A stretch of DNA of 64,000 nucleotides, taken from NCBI GenBank assembly GCA_963730735.1, contig CAVSSX010000007.1, positions 496,001 through 560,000 of the forward strand, given 5' to 3'. Under the pieces are notes generated by a model that was not told the origin of the DNA, searched no databases, and saw only the letters and a list, made by a program, of their open reading frames with translations. A program made the translations under genes and the position numbers. The stretch's first letter is position 1. The number at the start of each line of letters is the position of its first letter. Below are positions 45,911 through 54,750 of the stretch, one piece after another. The stretch comes from CAVSSX01 sp963730735. GTDB taxonomy: Bacteria > Actinomycetota > Acidimicrobiia > Acidimicrobiales > RAAP-2.

Positions 45911-47468
45911 ATGGAGCACACCATGTCCCAGCGCCTCGACGACCTGGCCGCCCGCAAGGAAGAGGCCCTGCACGCCGGGAGCCCGGCCTCGATCGAGCGA
46001 CACCACGCCAAGGGCAAGATGACCGCCCGCGAGCGCATCGAGTACCTGGTCGACGAAGGTTCCTTCCAGGAGCTCGACATGCTGGCCCGGCACCGGGCCC
46101 ACGGCATGGGCCTCGAGGACACCCGTCCCTACACCGACGGCGTGATCACCGGCTTCGCCACCATCGACGGGCGCCGGGTGTGCGTGTTCAGCCAGGACTT
46201 CACCGTCTTCGGCGGCGCCCTGGGCGAGGTGTTCGCCGAGAAGATCCACAAGGTCATGGACCTGGCCGCCTCGATCGGCGTCCCCATGATCGGGCTCAAC
46301 GACGGGGCCGGGGCCCGGATCCAAGAGGGCGTCGTCTCCCTCCACTCCTACGGGGGGATCTTCCACCGCAACGTGGCCGCCTCGGGCGTCATCCCCCAGA
46401 TCAGCGTGATCCTCGGACCGTGCGCCGGCGGGGCCGTGTACTCGCCGGCCATGACCGACTTCATCTTCATGGTCCAGGGCACCTCGCACATGTTCATCAC
46501 CGGTCCCGACGTGGTGAAGACGGTCACCGGTGAGGACGTCACCCTCGAGGAGCTCGGCGGGGCGATGAGCCACGCCACCAAGTCCGGGGTGGCCACCTTC
46601 GTGTCGCCCGACGAGAAGGCCTGCCTCGACGACGTGCGCTACCTGCTGTCGTTCCTCCCCTCGAACAACCTCGAGGAGGCGCCGGTGGTGCGGACCGGGC
46701 GACGACCCCGAGCGGTCCACCCCCGAGCTCGTCGACCTGATGCCGGCCTCGCCCAACCAGCCCTACGACATGAAGAAGATCATCAGCGCCGTCGTCGACG
46801 ACGGGGACTACTTCGAGATCCACGCCCACTGGGCGATGTCGATCACGTGCGGCTACGCCCGGATCGACGGCCGGGTGGTGGGCATCGTCGGCAACCAGCC
46901 GGCCGTGCTGGCCGGGGTCCTCGACATCGACTCGGCCGAGAAGGCGGCCCGGTTCGTGCGCACCTGCGACGCCTTCAACATCCCGCTGGTGACCTTCGTC
47001 GACGTGCCCGGGTTCATGCCGGGCACCGACCAGGAGTACGGGGGCATCATCCGCCACGGGGCCAAGCTGCTCTACGCCTACTGCGAGGCCACCGTGCCCC
47101 GGATCCAGGTCATCACCCGCAAGGCCTACGGCGGGGCCTACGTGGTCATGAACTCGAAGTCCATCGGGGCCGACCTGGCCTACGCCTGGCCCTCGGCCGA
47201 GCTGGCGGTCATGGGCCCGAACGGGGCGGTCGAGATCGTCTACCGCCGGGAGCTGGCCGAGGCCGGTGACCCGGTCGCCCGACGGGCCGAGCTGGTCGAG
47301 GAGTACACCGAGCGCTACGCCAACCCGTACGTGGCCGCCGAGCGGGGCTACGTCGACGACGTCATCTCGCCCGAGGACACCCGCCGGATCCTGGTGCGGA
47401 GCCTCGACATCCTGGCCTCCAAGCGCGAGGAGCTGCCGCGGCGCAAGCACGGGAACGTGCCGCTGTGA
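45911..47468 (+). CDS. pccB: Propionyl-CoA carboxylase beta chain, one frameshift
   Basis: Carboxyltransferase subunit making methylmalonyl-CoA from propionyl-CoA. ATG 45911; [20 protein letters not shown] is the family N-terminus, then [20 protein letters not shown] and [18 protein letters not shown] (biotin-side oxyanion hole). One extra G near 46699 (GGGCGA for GGCGAC) breaks the frame before [15 protein letters not shown]. The second half has [39 protein letters not shown] and [20 protein letters not shown]. About 518 residues. The stop overlaps the epsilon-like gene (GTGA). The alpha (biotin) chain is not in the window. Confidence 0.93.
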
Positions 47469-47686
47469 GCGCCGGTCCGACCGAGGACCTGGGCCTGGCG
47501 CCCCGGCCCGAGCCCTCGCCCGAGGTGCTGGCCATCCTGGCCTCGGCGGTGGACCAGGCGTGGCCGCGCCCGGTGGTCGTGGTCGATGAGCCGGCGACGA
47601 CCGGTGGCCAGACGTGGCGCTTCAGCGGCCGCTGGTGGGCCCAACCGATGGCGCTGCGGCGCAACCGCCCGAGTTCCCGGCGCTGA
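47465..47686 (+). CDS. Acyl-CoA carboxylase epsilon-like small subunit
   Basis: 73 residues, GTG 47465, overlapping the pccB stop. The pattern PSPEVLAILASAVDQA followed by a short linker and a Trp/Arg-rich end (WRFSGRWWAQPMALRRN) resembles the AccE/PccE epsilon subunits that actinobacteria place behind carboxyltransferase genes and that raise complex activity. The conservation of this family is low, so the call rests on size, position and the PEx-(A/L)AxLxAxx plus W-x-x-S-x-R pattern. A spurious ORF is unlikely because of the GTGA overlap. Confidence 0.6.
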   Translation: MSAGPTEDLGLAPRPEPSPEVLAILASAVDQAWPRPVVVVDEPATTGGQTWRFSGRWWAQPMALRRNRPSSRR

Positions 47687-47772
47687 GCCGTTGCGAGCGG
47701 GGCCGCTCCACGTAGGGGCGCTCCGGTCCCGGTCGTCCGGTGACGTGGGTCAGCGATCGGTCGGCGGGTGCG

Positions 47773-49773
47773 TCAGCGGGTGGCCGCTCGTCGGCGCTCG
47801 GCCAGGCCGACCATGTCGTCCATGATCTGGTCGAAGTTGAAGTCCTTCGGGGTGTAGATCGACGCCACCCCCTTGTCCAGGAGGACGCGGGCGTCGTCGT
47901 CGGGGATGATGCCGCCCACCACCACGGCGGCGTCCGACCCGGCCGCCCGCAGGCGGTCGAGGATCTCGGGCACCAGCTCCAAGTGGGAGCCCGAGAGGAT
48001 GGACAGCCCGACCACGTCGACGTCCTCGTCGACGGCCGCCGCCACGATCTGCTGCGGGCTCAGCCGGATGCCCTGGTAGACGACCTCGAACCCGGCGTCC
48101 CGGGCGGCCACGGCGATCTGCTCGGCGCCGTTGGAGTGGCCGTCGAGACCGGGCTTGGCCACCAGCAGTCGGGGCGGGGCGCCGGTGGTCTCGGCCAGCG
48201 CCCGGGAGCGGGCCTGGGCGTCGGACAACTCGCTGCCGCGGTGCCCCACACCGCCGGCGACGCCGGTCGGGCCCCGGTACTCGCCGAAGACCTGGCGCAG
48301 GACGCCGGCCCACTCGCCGGTCGTGCCCCCGGCGTGGGCCAGGGCGATGGTGGCCAGCATGATGTTGGCGTCGGGGCCGTCGTCCTCGGCCACCCGCCGC
48401 AGCTCGTCGAGGGCGGCGGCCACCCGTTGCTCGTCCCGTCCGGCCCGCCAGGCCAAGAGGTCGGCCTGCAGGTCGGCCTCCACGGTGGCGTCGACCTTCA
48501 GGATGTTCTCGGCCCCGTGGTCCTCGGTGAGGGGTGACGGCGCGGTCTCGGTGAACTCGTTCACCCCGACCACCACCTGCTCGCCCGTCTCGATCCGCCG
48601 CACCCGCTCGGCCTGGCTGGCCACCAGCCGCCGCTTCAGCTCGTCGATGGCCCCGAACGCCCCGCCCATGGCCAGCACGTCGTCGAGCTCGGCCGTGGCC
48701 TGCTCGACCAGCTCGGCCGTCCTCGCCTCGATGACCACCGAGCCCTCGAAGATGTCCTCGTACTCCAACAGGTCGGACTCGAAGGCCAGGATCTGCTGGA
48801 TCCGCAGCGACCACTGCTGGTCCCAGGGCCGGGGCAGCCCGAGGGCCTCGTTCCAGGCCGGCAGCTGCAGGGCCCGGGCCCGGGCGTCCTTGGAGAGCGT
48901 CACCCCCAGGCTCTCGAGGACGATCCGGGTCACGTTGTTCTCCGGCTGCTGCTCGGTCAGGCCGAGCGAGTTGACCTGCACGCCGTAGCGGAAGCGGCGC
49001 AGCTTCTCGTCCTCGACCCCGTAGCGCTCGGCGCAGATCCGGTCCCACATGCCGGTGAAGGCCCGCATCTTGCAGACCTCCTCGACGAAGCGGACGCCGG
49101 CGTTGACGAAGAAGCTGATGCGCCCGACCACCTGGGGCAGCTCCTCGGGCCGGACCTTGCCCGAGGCGAGCACGCCGTCGAGCACCCCGATGGCCGTGGC
49201 CAGGGCGTAGGCGATCTCCTGGACCGGCGTGGCCCCGGCTTCCTGGAGGTGGTAGCTGCACACGTTGATCGGGTTCCACCGGGGGGCGTGGTGGACGGTG
49301 TAGGCGATCATGTCGACGGTGAGCCGGAGGCTCGGTCCCGGCGGGAAGATGTACGTGCCCCGGCTGAGGTACTCCTTCACGATGTCGTTCTGGGTCGTGC
49401 CCCGCAGCTCGGACGGGTCGACGCCCTGGTCCTCGGCGTTGGCCACGTAGAGCCCGAGGAGCCACGCCGCCGTGGCGTTGATGGTCATCGACGTGTTCAT
49501 CTCCGAGACCGGGATCTGGTCGAGCAGCTGGCGCATGTGGCCGAGGTGGGCCACCGGGACCCCGACCTTGCCCACTTCGCCGGCCGCCTCGGGGGCGTCG
49601 GGGTCGTAGCCGATCTGGGTGGGGAGGTCGAAGGCGATCGACAGCCCGGTCTGGCCCTTGGCCAGGTTGGTCCGGTACAGCTCGTTGGAGGCCTGGGCCG
49701 AGGAGTGGCCGGAGTAGGTCCGCATCATCCACGGGGTGTCGCGATGCCGCTCCGGCGGTGCCACGTCTGCCAT
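47773..49773 (-). CDS. ecm: Ethylmalonyl-CoA mutase (B12-dependent)
   Basis: Coenzyme-B12 mutase converting (2R)-ethylmalonyl-CoA to (2S)-methylsuccinyl-CoA. ATG 49773 with AGGAGGTG upstream gives MADVAPPERHRDTPWMMRTY and GHSSAQASNELYRTNLAKGQ. The single-chain 666-residue layout with the cobalamin domain at the C-terminus fits Ecm (MeaA-type) and is shorter than MCM large subunits (about 720-730). Diagnostic Ecm-like blocks: AFDLPTQIGYDPDAPE, PISEMNTSMTIN-type, GTTQNDIVKEYLSRGTYIFP, WNPINVCSYHLQEAGATPVQ, YGVQVNSLGLTEQQPENNVT. B12 site GLDGHSNGAEQIA, GLSILSGSH and VVVGGIIPDDD. MCM is the alternative, but synteny with ccr favours Ecm. Confidence 0.92.
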   Translation of the reverse strand: MADVAPPERHRDTPWMMRTYSGHSSAQASNELYRTNLAKGQTGLSIAFDLPTQIGYDPDAPEAAGEVGKVGVPVAHLGHMRQLLDQIPVSEMNTSMTINATAAWLLGLYVANAEDQGVDPSELRGTTQNDIVKEYLSRGTYIFPPGPSLRLTVDMIAYTVHHAPRWNPINVCSYHLQEAGATPVQEIAYALATAIGVLDGVLASGKVRPEELPQVVGRISFFVNAGVRFVEEVCKMRAFTGMWDRICAERYGVEDEKLRRFRYGVQVNSLGLTEQQPENNVTRIVLESLGVTLSKDARARALQLPAWNEALGLPRPWDQQWSLRIQQILAFESDLLEYEDIFEGSVVIEARTAELVEQATAELDDVLAMGGAFGAIDELKRRLVASQAERVRRIETGEQVVVGVNEFTETAPSPLTEDHGAENILKVDATVEADLQADLLAWRAGRDEQRVAAALDELRRVAEDDGPDANIMLATIALAHAGGTTGEWAGVLRQVFGEYRGPTGVAGGVGHRGSELSDAQARSRALAETTGAPPRLLVAKPGLDGHSNGAEQIAVAARDAGFEVVYQGIRLSPQQIVAAAVDEDVDVVGLSILSGSHLELVPEILDRLRAAGSDAAVVVGGIIPDDDARVLLDKGVASIYTPKDFNFDQIMDDMVGLAERRRAATR

Positions 49774-49852
49774 GTCCCTCACCTCCTCTGCCGCCTGGCG
49801 ACCCCCACCAGTGTCGTCGACGGATCCTTCCCCGGGCCGGCCGCCCGCATGC

Positions 49853-50710
49853 CTACCTCCGGGTGTACTCGTAGAACCCCTGGCCGGATTTCCGGCCGAG
49901 TTGCTGGGCGGCCACCATGCGCCGCAGGAGCGGGACGGCGGCGTAGTTGGGGTCACGGAACTCGTCGTACAGCGCGTCGAGGATGGCCAGCGAGGTGTCC
50001 AGGCCGACCAGGTCCAAGAGGGCGAAGGGGCCCATCGGGAAGCCGCAGCCGCCCTTCATGGCGGCGTCGATCCCGTCCCGGTCGGCCACACCCTGCTCCA
50101 GTAGGCGGGCGGCGTTGTTGAGGTAGGGGAACAGGAGGGCGTTCACGATGAAGCCCGCCTGGTCCTTCACCACCACCGCCTCCTTGCCGCAGGCCTGGAC
50201 GAAGTCGAGGGCCGCCGAGACGGTGGCGTCGGTGGCGGTGATCGGCCGGACCAGCTCGACCAGCGACATCGCCGGGGCCGGGTTGAAGAAGTGGATCCCG
50301 CAGACCTGTCCCGGTCGGCCGGTGGCCATGGCCAGCTCCACCACCGGCAGGGTCGAGGTGTTGGTGGCCAGGATGGTATCGGCGCCGCACACGCCGTCGA
50401 GCTCGGCGAACAGCGCCCGCTTGACCTCGAGGTCCTCGACCACCGACTCCAGCACCAGGTCGCAGTCGGCCAGGTGGGCCAAGTCGGTGGTGGCCGTCAC
50501 CCGGGCCAGGATCTCGTCGCGCTCGGCCTCGGTCCGCTTGCCCTTCTCGACCTGGCGGCCGAGCGAGGCACCCAGGGCCGACAGCATGGCGCCGGCCGCC
50601 TCGGCCGAACGGCTCCGCAGGACCACCTCGTGGCCGGCCGCCGCCGCCACCTCGGCGATGCCCGAACCCATGATCCCCGACCCGACGACCCCGACGGACT
50701 TGATGGTCAT
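49853..50710 (-). CDS. hbd: 3-Hydroxybutyryl-CoA dehydrogenase
   Basis: 285-residue enzyme reducing acetoacetyl-CoA to (3S)-hydroxybutyryl-CoA. NAD(P) motif SVGVVGSGIMGSGIAEVAAA (residues 5-24); ATNTSTLPVVELA; catalytic His in GIHFFNPAPAMSLVELVRPI, Glu and Asn in KDQAGFIVNALLFPYLNNAA; C-terminal dimer domain GGCGFPMGPFALLDLVGLDT. ATG 50710. Upstream of ecm by 80 bases on the same strand, so the two are likely cotranscribed. Together with thiolase and ccr it feeds the ethylmalonyl-CoA route, or PHB-type metabolism. Confidence 0.93.
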   Translation of the reverse strand: MTIKSVGVVGSGIMGSGIAEVAAAAGHEVVLRSRSAEAAGAMLSALGASLGRQVEKGKRTEAERDEILARVTATTDLAHLADCDLVLESVVEDLEVKRALFAELDGVCGADTILATNTSTLPVVELAMATGRPGQVCGIHFFNPAPAMSLVELVRPITATDATVSAALDFVQACGKEAVVVKDQAGFIVNALLFPYLNNAARLLEQGVADRDGIDAAMKGGCGFPMGPFALLDLVGLDTSLAILDALYDEFRDPNYAAVPLLRRMVAAQQLGRKSGQGFYEYTRR

Positions 50711-50803
50711 ACCGCAGATGTTACCGGCGGGTCAGGGACCGGGCGGAGCCGGGGCCTGCGACGACGCCCGCCGGCCGGTGTCGCCCCCGGCCGGCCGAGG
50801 GGT

Positions 50804-51619
50804 TCAGGCGCGCTCGCGCCGCCGGGCCGCCCCGGCCACCGCCTGGTCGGCCAGCTGGCCGACGAACGCCTCGGGGTCCGAGCGGTAGGCGTCCCAGGCG
50901 GCGCGCCCGGTCTCGGGGGCCACGATGAAGGCCCGGTTCTCGGCCACCCCGTCGAGGATGTCGGCGGCCAGCGACGCCGCCGGGTACGGGGTGCCGAGGG
51001 CATTGGTGAGGAGCTTGCGGACGTTGACGCCGCCGCCGCTGTCGAGGAGCGGGGTCTCGACCGGGCCCGGGCACACCACGCTGACCCGTACACCGTGGGG
51101 GGCCGCCTCGGCCCGCAGGCTCATCGACAGGCCGACGACGGCGTGCTTGACGGCGGCGTACGGGGTGAGCAAGGGCGAGGGGACCAGCCCGGCCAGCGAC
51201 GCCGTGTTGACCAGGTGGCCGTGGCCCTGGGCCACCATCACCGGGTAGGCGGCGGCCACCCCGTAGACCACGCTGCGGTAGTCGACGTCGAGCACCCGGT
51301 CCCAGTCGGCGATCGTCAGGTGCTCGACGGGACCGCCGGCCCCGATCCCGGCGTTGTTGAACAGGAGGTCGAGCCGCCCCTCGGCCGCCACGACGTCGGC
51401 CACCAGCGCCGCCACGTCGTCGCCCCGGGTGACGTCGAGGGCCGCGCCCCGGGACGGGCCGCCGAGGGCTGCCGCGGCGGCCACCGCCGCCGGCCCGTCG
51501 AGGTCGGCCAGCACGACCGTGGCCCCCTCGGCGGCCAGCGCCGTACTGACCGCCCGACCGATGCCCGATGCGGCGCCGGTGACGACGGCCACCTTGTCCT
51601 CGAACCGCCGGTCGGCCAT
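50804..51619 (-). CDS. Short-chain dehydrogenase/reductase
   Basis: 271-residue classical SDR, ATG 51619. VAVVTGAASGIGRAVSTALA, then VVLADLD (acidic residue after strand 2, suggesting NAD); LLFNNAGIGAGGPVEHL; catalytic Ser in LVNTASLAGLVPSPLL and YAAVK in TPYAAVKHAVVGLSMSLRAE; VCPGPVETPLLDSGGGVNV. Position before hbd and ecm could mean an acetoacetyl-CoA reductase-like role, but the sequence looks like a general SDR and no PhaB-specific feature is seen. Followed by hbd with a 93-base gap. Confidence 0.85.
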   Translation of the reverse strand: MADRRFEDKVAVVTGAASGIGRAVSTALAAEGATVVLADLDGPAAVAAAAALGGPSRGAALDVTRGDDVAALVADVVAAEGRLDLLFNNAGIGAGGPVEHLTIADWDRVLDVDYRSVVYGVAAAYPVMVAQGHGHLVNTASLAGLVPSPLLTPYAAVKHAVVGLSMSLRAEAAPHGVRVSVVCPGPVETPLLDSGGGVNVRKLLTNALGTPYPAASLAADILDGVAENRAFIVAPETGRAAWDAYRSDPEAFVGQLADQAVAGAARRRERA

Positions 51620-51748
51620 GGGCCGAGCCTACGGCGGGCGGTGGTGTGGCGCCGGGGTGCAGCCGATGTGGGACACTGGAGGCCCGCCGCCTGCTCTCCC
51701 CGTCGCCGGCGTGCGTGTCCCGTCCCACTTCCCTGGCGTAGGTCTCCC

Positions 51749-53347
51749 ATGATTGCCGGCTCCTCACTGACCATCGAGATCGGCGATCGCGTGCTGCTCC
51801 GCGACGCCTCGTTCCTGGTCGGCGACGGCGAGAAGGTCGGGTTGGTGGGCCGCAACGGCGCCGGCAAGTCCTCGCTGGTGTCGGTCATCGTCGACGAGCC
51901 GGCGCCGCAGGTCCGCTTCACCGGGGCCGTCCGGTTCACCGGCTCCTACGCCTACCTGCCCCAGGTGCCGGTGGCCCGGGGGCTCGGGCTCGAGCCGAGC
52001 GGGTTCTCCCACGTCCTGTCGGGGCGGGGCCTCGACGTGCTCGACGACGCCCTCGAGAAGGCCCGGACCCAGATGGCCAAGGACCCGACCGAGGAGAACA
52101 TCACCCGGTTCTCCGAGCTCGAGGAGCAGTTCGGCGAGCGGGGGGGCTACGAGGCCGAGGGGGTCATGGCCCGCCTGGCCGACGGGCTGGGCCTGCGCCA
52201 GGAGCTCCTGCTCGACGACATCGAGGGACTCTCGGGTGGCCAGCGGCGGCGGGTCGACCTGGTCCGGATCCTGTTCCAGGCGCCCGACATCATGATCCTC
52301 GACGAGCCCACCAACCACCTGGACCTCCCGGCGAAGCGCTGGCTGATGGAGGAGCTCGAGCGGTTCCCGGGCAGCCTGCTCGTGATCAGCCACGACCTGA
52401 AGCTGCTGGACCGGGCGATCGACAAGGTCCTGCACCTGGCCGAGGGCCGCTTGCTCGAGTTCAAGGGGACCTACTCGAGCTACCGCACCCAGCTCGAGGC
52501 CGACCAGACCCAGCGCGAGCGGGCGGCCGACCTCGAGGGCCGGGAGATCAAGCGGCTGAACACCCTGGCCGACTCCATGCGGGGCAGCACCAACCGGCGG
52601 GCCAGGATCGCCAAGTCGCTCGACAAGCGGGTGGAGCGGCTCGAGGGCAACCGGACCGAGGTCCACAAGCGGGAGAAGGCCAGCACCTTCAAGCTGCCGG
52701 CGCCCCGCCGGTCGGGCGAGGTGCCGTTGGCCGTCGAGGGCCTGGCCGTCAGCTACGGCCAGAAGCCGGTGCTCCGCTCGGTGGACCTGCGCGCTCGCCG
52801 GGGCGACCGCATCGCCGTCGTCGGTCGCAACGGCGCCGGCAAGTCGAGCCTGCTCCGCTGCCTGGCCGGGGTGCAGGTGCCGTCGGCCGGAGAGATCCGC
52901 CTCGGGGCCAACGTGACCCTCGGGTACTTCGCCCAGGAACACGAGCAGGTCGACCTGGACAAGACCGTGCTCGAGAACCTCGACGACTCGGCCCTGCCCA
53001 CCGAGCCCGAGCGCCGGGCCCTCCTGGGCTCGTTCGGGCTGGCCGGTAAGAAGGCCCACCAGATGCCCGACACGTTGTCGGGTGGCGAGCGGGCGAAGCT
53101 GGGCCTGGCCATGCTGGCCGCCGGCGCCGCCAACGTCCTGATCCTGGACGAGCCGACCAACAACCTCGACCCGTCGTCGATCCAGGCCGTCGGCCGGATG
53201 CTGTCGCAGTGGACCGGCACCATCGTGGTGGTGAGCCACGACCGTTCCTTCGTCGAGGTGCTCGAGCCCAACTACTGCCTGCTGCTGCCCGACGAGAAGT
53301 TCACCCACTGGCGCGAGGAGTACCTCGACCAGGTGGAGATGCGCTGA
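51749..53347 (+). CDS. ABC-F family ATPase
   Basis: 532 residues, two ABC domains and no membrane segments: the ABC-F layout of ribosome-associated translation factors. ATG 51749. Domain 1: GLVGRNGAGKSSLVSVIVDE, LSGGQRRRVDLVRILFQAPD and IMILDEPTNHLDLPAKRWL. Linker (P-site tRNA interaction motif region) about residues 235-310 is highly charged (RAADLEGREIKRLNTLADSM). Domain 2: AVVGRNGAGKSSLLRCLAGV, LSGGERAKLGLAMLAAGAAN and VLILDEPTNNLDPSSIQAVG. Intact. Could be an Uup/EttA-like housekeeping member or a resistance protein; no resistance-specific feature is seen. Confidence 0.93.
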   Translation: MIAGSSLTIEIGDRVLLRDASFLVGDGEKVGLVGRNGAGKSSLVSVIVDEPAPQVRFTGAVRFTGSYAYLPQVPVARGLGLEPSGFSHVLSGRGLDVLDDALEKARTQMAKDPTEENITRFSELEEQFGERGGYEAEGVMARLADGLGLRQELLLDDIEGLSGGQRRRVDLVRILFQAPDIMILDEPTNHLDLPAKRWLMEELERFPGSLLVISHDLKLLDRAIDKVLHLAEGRLLEFKGTYSSYRTQLEADQTQRERAADLEGREIKRLNTLADSMRGSTNRRARIAKSLDKRVERLEGNRTEVHKREKASTFKLPAPRRSGEVPLAVEGLAVSYGQKPVLRSVDLRARRGDRIAVVGRNGAGKSSLLRCLAGVQVPSAGEIRLGANVTLGYFAQEHEQVDLDKTVLENLDDSALPTEPERRALLGSFGLAGKKAHQMPDTLSGGERAKLGLAMLAAGAANVLILDEPTNNLDPSSIQAVGRMLSQWTGTIVVVSHDRSFVEVLEPNYCLLLPDEKFTHWREEYLDQVEMR

Positions 53348-53398
53348 GCGCATGGCCGTCCGGCGCCCGAGGCCCGGCGCACGTGCCAAAGTGACCCG

Positions 53399-54088
53399 AT
53401 GAGCACGAAGGGTCTGTTGGCGTTGGTGGGTGGCAGCGAGTGGCAGGAGGGGTGCACCTTCGACGCCGAGCTGCTGGCGGCCTCGGGCGGCACCAAGGTC
53501 CTGGTCCTGCCGACCGCCGCCGCCTACGAGCACCCCGAGCGGCGGGTGATGCGGGCCGCCGAGTGGTTCGGCGAGCTCGGGGCCGAGGTCGAGGGCCTGA
53601 TGGTGCTCAGCCGGGCCGACGCCGAGGACCAGGGGGCGGCCGACCTGGTGGCCGGGGCGGCCTTCGTCTACCTGTCGGGCGGCTCACCCCTCCACCTGCG
53701 GTCGGTGCTGAAGGGCTCGAAGGTCTTCGAGGCGCTGCGAGCGGCGTGGGAGGGCGGCGCCGTGGTCGCCGGCTCGGGGGCCGGCGCCATGGTCCTCACC
53801 GACCCCATGGTCGATCCGAGGGGCGGGGCCCTGACCGTGGGTCTCGGGCTGGTCGACCAGCTGGCCGTCGTGGGCCACCTGGGCGACGGGCACGACGACG
53901 CCCACGGCGAGAAGCTCCACCGCTCGGTGGCGCTGGCCCCGAAGGACCTGCCGGTGGTGGGGATCCCCCCCCGCACCGCCCTCCTGCGGGCGGCCGACGG
54001 GACGTGGCGCTCGTCGGGCCAGGGCGAGGTGGCGGTCTTCGTCAACCAGGCGCCGGCCGCCGACGGCCTGGCCGTCCTGTCCGCCTAA
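53399..54088 (+). CDS. S51-like (cyanophycinase/peptidase E) protein with altered nucleophile motif
   Basis: 229 residues of the class-I glutamine-amidotransferase-like fold used by cyanophycinases and peptidase E. LLALVGGSEWQEGCTFDAEL, TKVLVLPTAAAYEHPERR, AAFVYLSGGSPLHLRSVLKG and VVAGSGAGAMVLTDPMVD. The nucleophile elbow, normally G-x-S-A-G-A, reads G125-S126-G127-A-G-A, so the catalytic serine position is Gly with a Ser one residue earlier. DPRGGALTVGLGLVDQLAVV and HRSVALAPKDLPVVGIPPRT replace the usual DQHF block. Either the serine has shifted, or this is an inactive or redirected homologue. Starts 51 bases after the ABC-F gene. Confidence 0.75.
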   Translation: MSTKGLLALVGGSEWQEGCTFDAELLAASGGTKVLVLPTAAAYEHPERRVMRAAEWFGELGAEVEGLMVLSRADAEDQGAADLVAGAAFVYLSGGSPLHLRSVLKGSKVFEALRAAWEGGAVVAGSGAGAMVLTDPMVDPRGGALTVGLGLVDQLAVVGHLGDGHDDAHGEKLHRSVALAPKDLPVVGIPPRTALLRAADGTWRSSGQGEVAVFVNQAPAADGLAVLSA

Positions 54089-54103
54089 GAGCGGCCCAGG
54101 GCC

Positions 54104-54126
54104 CCGAGGGGCGGTCGACCCCTCGG
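54104..54126. terminator. Hairpin between S51-like and cyclophilin genes
   Basis: Eight-base-pair perfect stem CCGAGGGG / CCCCTCGG (54104-54111 and 54119-54126) with a 7-base loop, between two convergent genes. No T-run, as elsewhere in this genome. Confidence 0.6.
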
Positions 54127-54137
54127 CGACCGTTCGT

Positions 54138-54695
54138 TCAGTCGGCCTCGGCGATGGTCACCGACTCGATGACCACCCGCTCCGACGGCGTCCCCGACCG
54201 CGAGCCCACGCCCTCGATGGCGGCGACGACCTCGCCCCCCGAGACCACCGCGCCGAACAGCGAGTACTGCGGCGGCAGCGCCGCCCCGTCGGGGCCGCTG
54301 ATGACGAAGAACTGGCTGCCGTTGGTGTTCGGCCCGGCGTTGGCCATGGCCAGCGAGCCGATCTGGTAGCGACCGGGCTGGGGGAGCTCGTCGGCGAACC
54401 GGTAGCCCGGACCGCCCCGGCCGGTGCCCTCGGGGTCGCCGCCCTGGAGGACGAAGCCCGGGATGATCCGGTGGAAGGTGACGTCGTCGTAGTAGTGGTA
54501 GCGGGCGAGGAAGACGAAGTTGTTGACCGTCTTGGGGGCGCCGACGGCGTCGAGGGCGATGACCATCGTGCCCTTGGAGGTGACCATGGTCGCCGTGTAG
54601 CGCTTGGCGGGGTCGATGACCATGGGCGGCTCGCTGTCGAAGCGCTGGGTCTTCGGACTCGAACCGTCGACTGCCGGGGGCTCGGGGGTGGGCAT
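54138..54695 (-). CDS. Cyclophilin-type peptidyl-prolyl isomerase, cytosolic
   Basis: 185 residues, ATG 54695, no signal peptide. Catalytic and binding blocks VTFHRIIPGFVLQGGDPEGT, GSLAMANAGPNTNGSQFFVI and QYSLFGAVVSGGEVVAAIEG follow the canonical cyclophilin set (FHR, QGGD, MAN...NGSQFF). The N-terminal 25 residues are Pro/Ser-rich. Catalyses cis-trans isomerisation of prolyl bonds. It follows a membrane-anchored paralogue by 55 bases on the same strand. Confidence 0.92.
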   Translation of the reverse strand: MPTPEPPAVDGSSPKTQRFDSEPPMVIDPAKRYTATMVTSKGTMVIALDAVGAPKTVNNFVFLARYHYYDDVTFHRIIPGFVLQGGDPEGTGRGGPGYRFADELPQPGRYQIGSLAMANAGPNTNGSQFFVISGPDGAALPPQYSLFGAVVSGGEVVAAIEGVGSRSGTPSERVVIESVTIAEAD

Positions 54696-54750
54696 GGTGG
54701 ACCTCTTTCCTCGTTGGCTGGAGCCGTCCGGCGGACGGTGCGGGTGGGGT

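Noticed and set aside
47687..47772. Possible small gene between the epsilon-like subunit and ecm
   Set aside because: The 86-base convergent gap has no convincing start, ribosome site or hairpin; I see nothing supportable in it.
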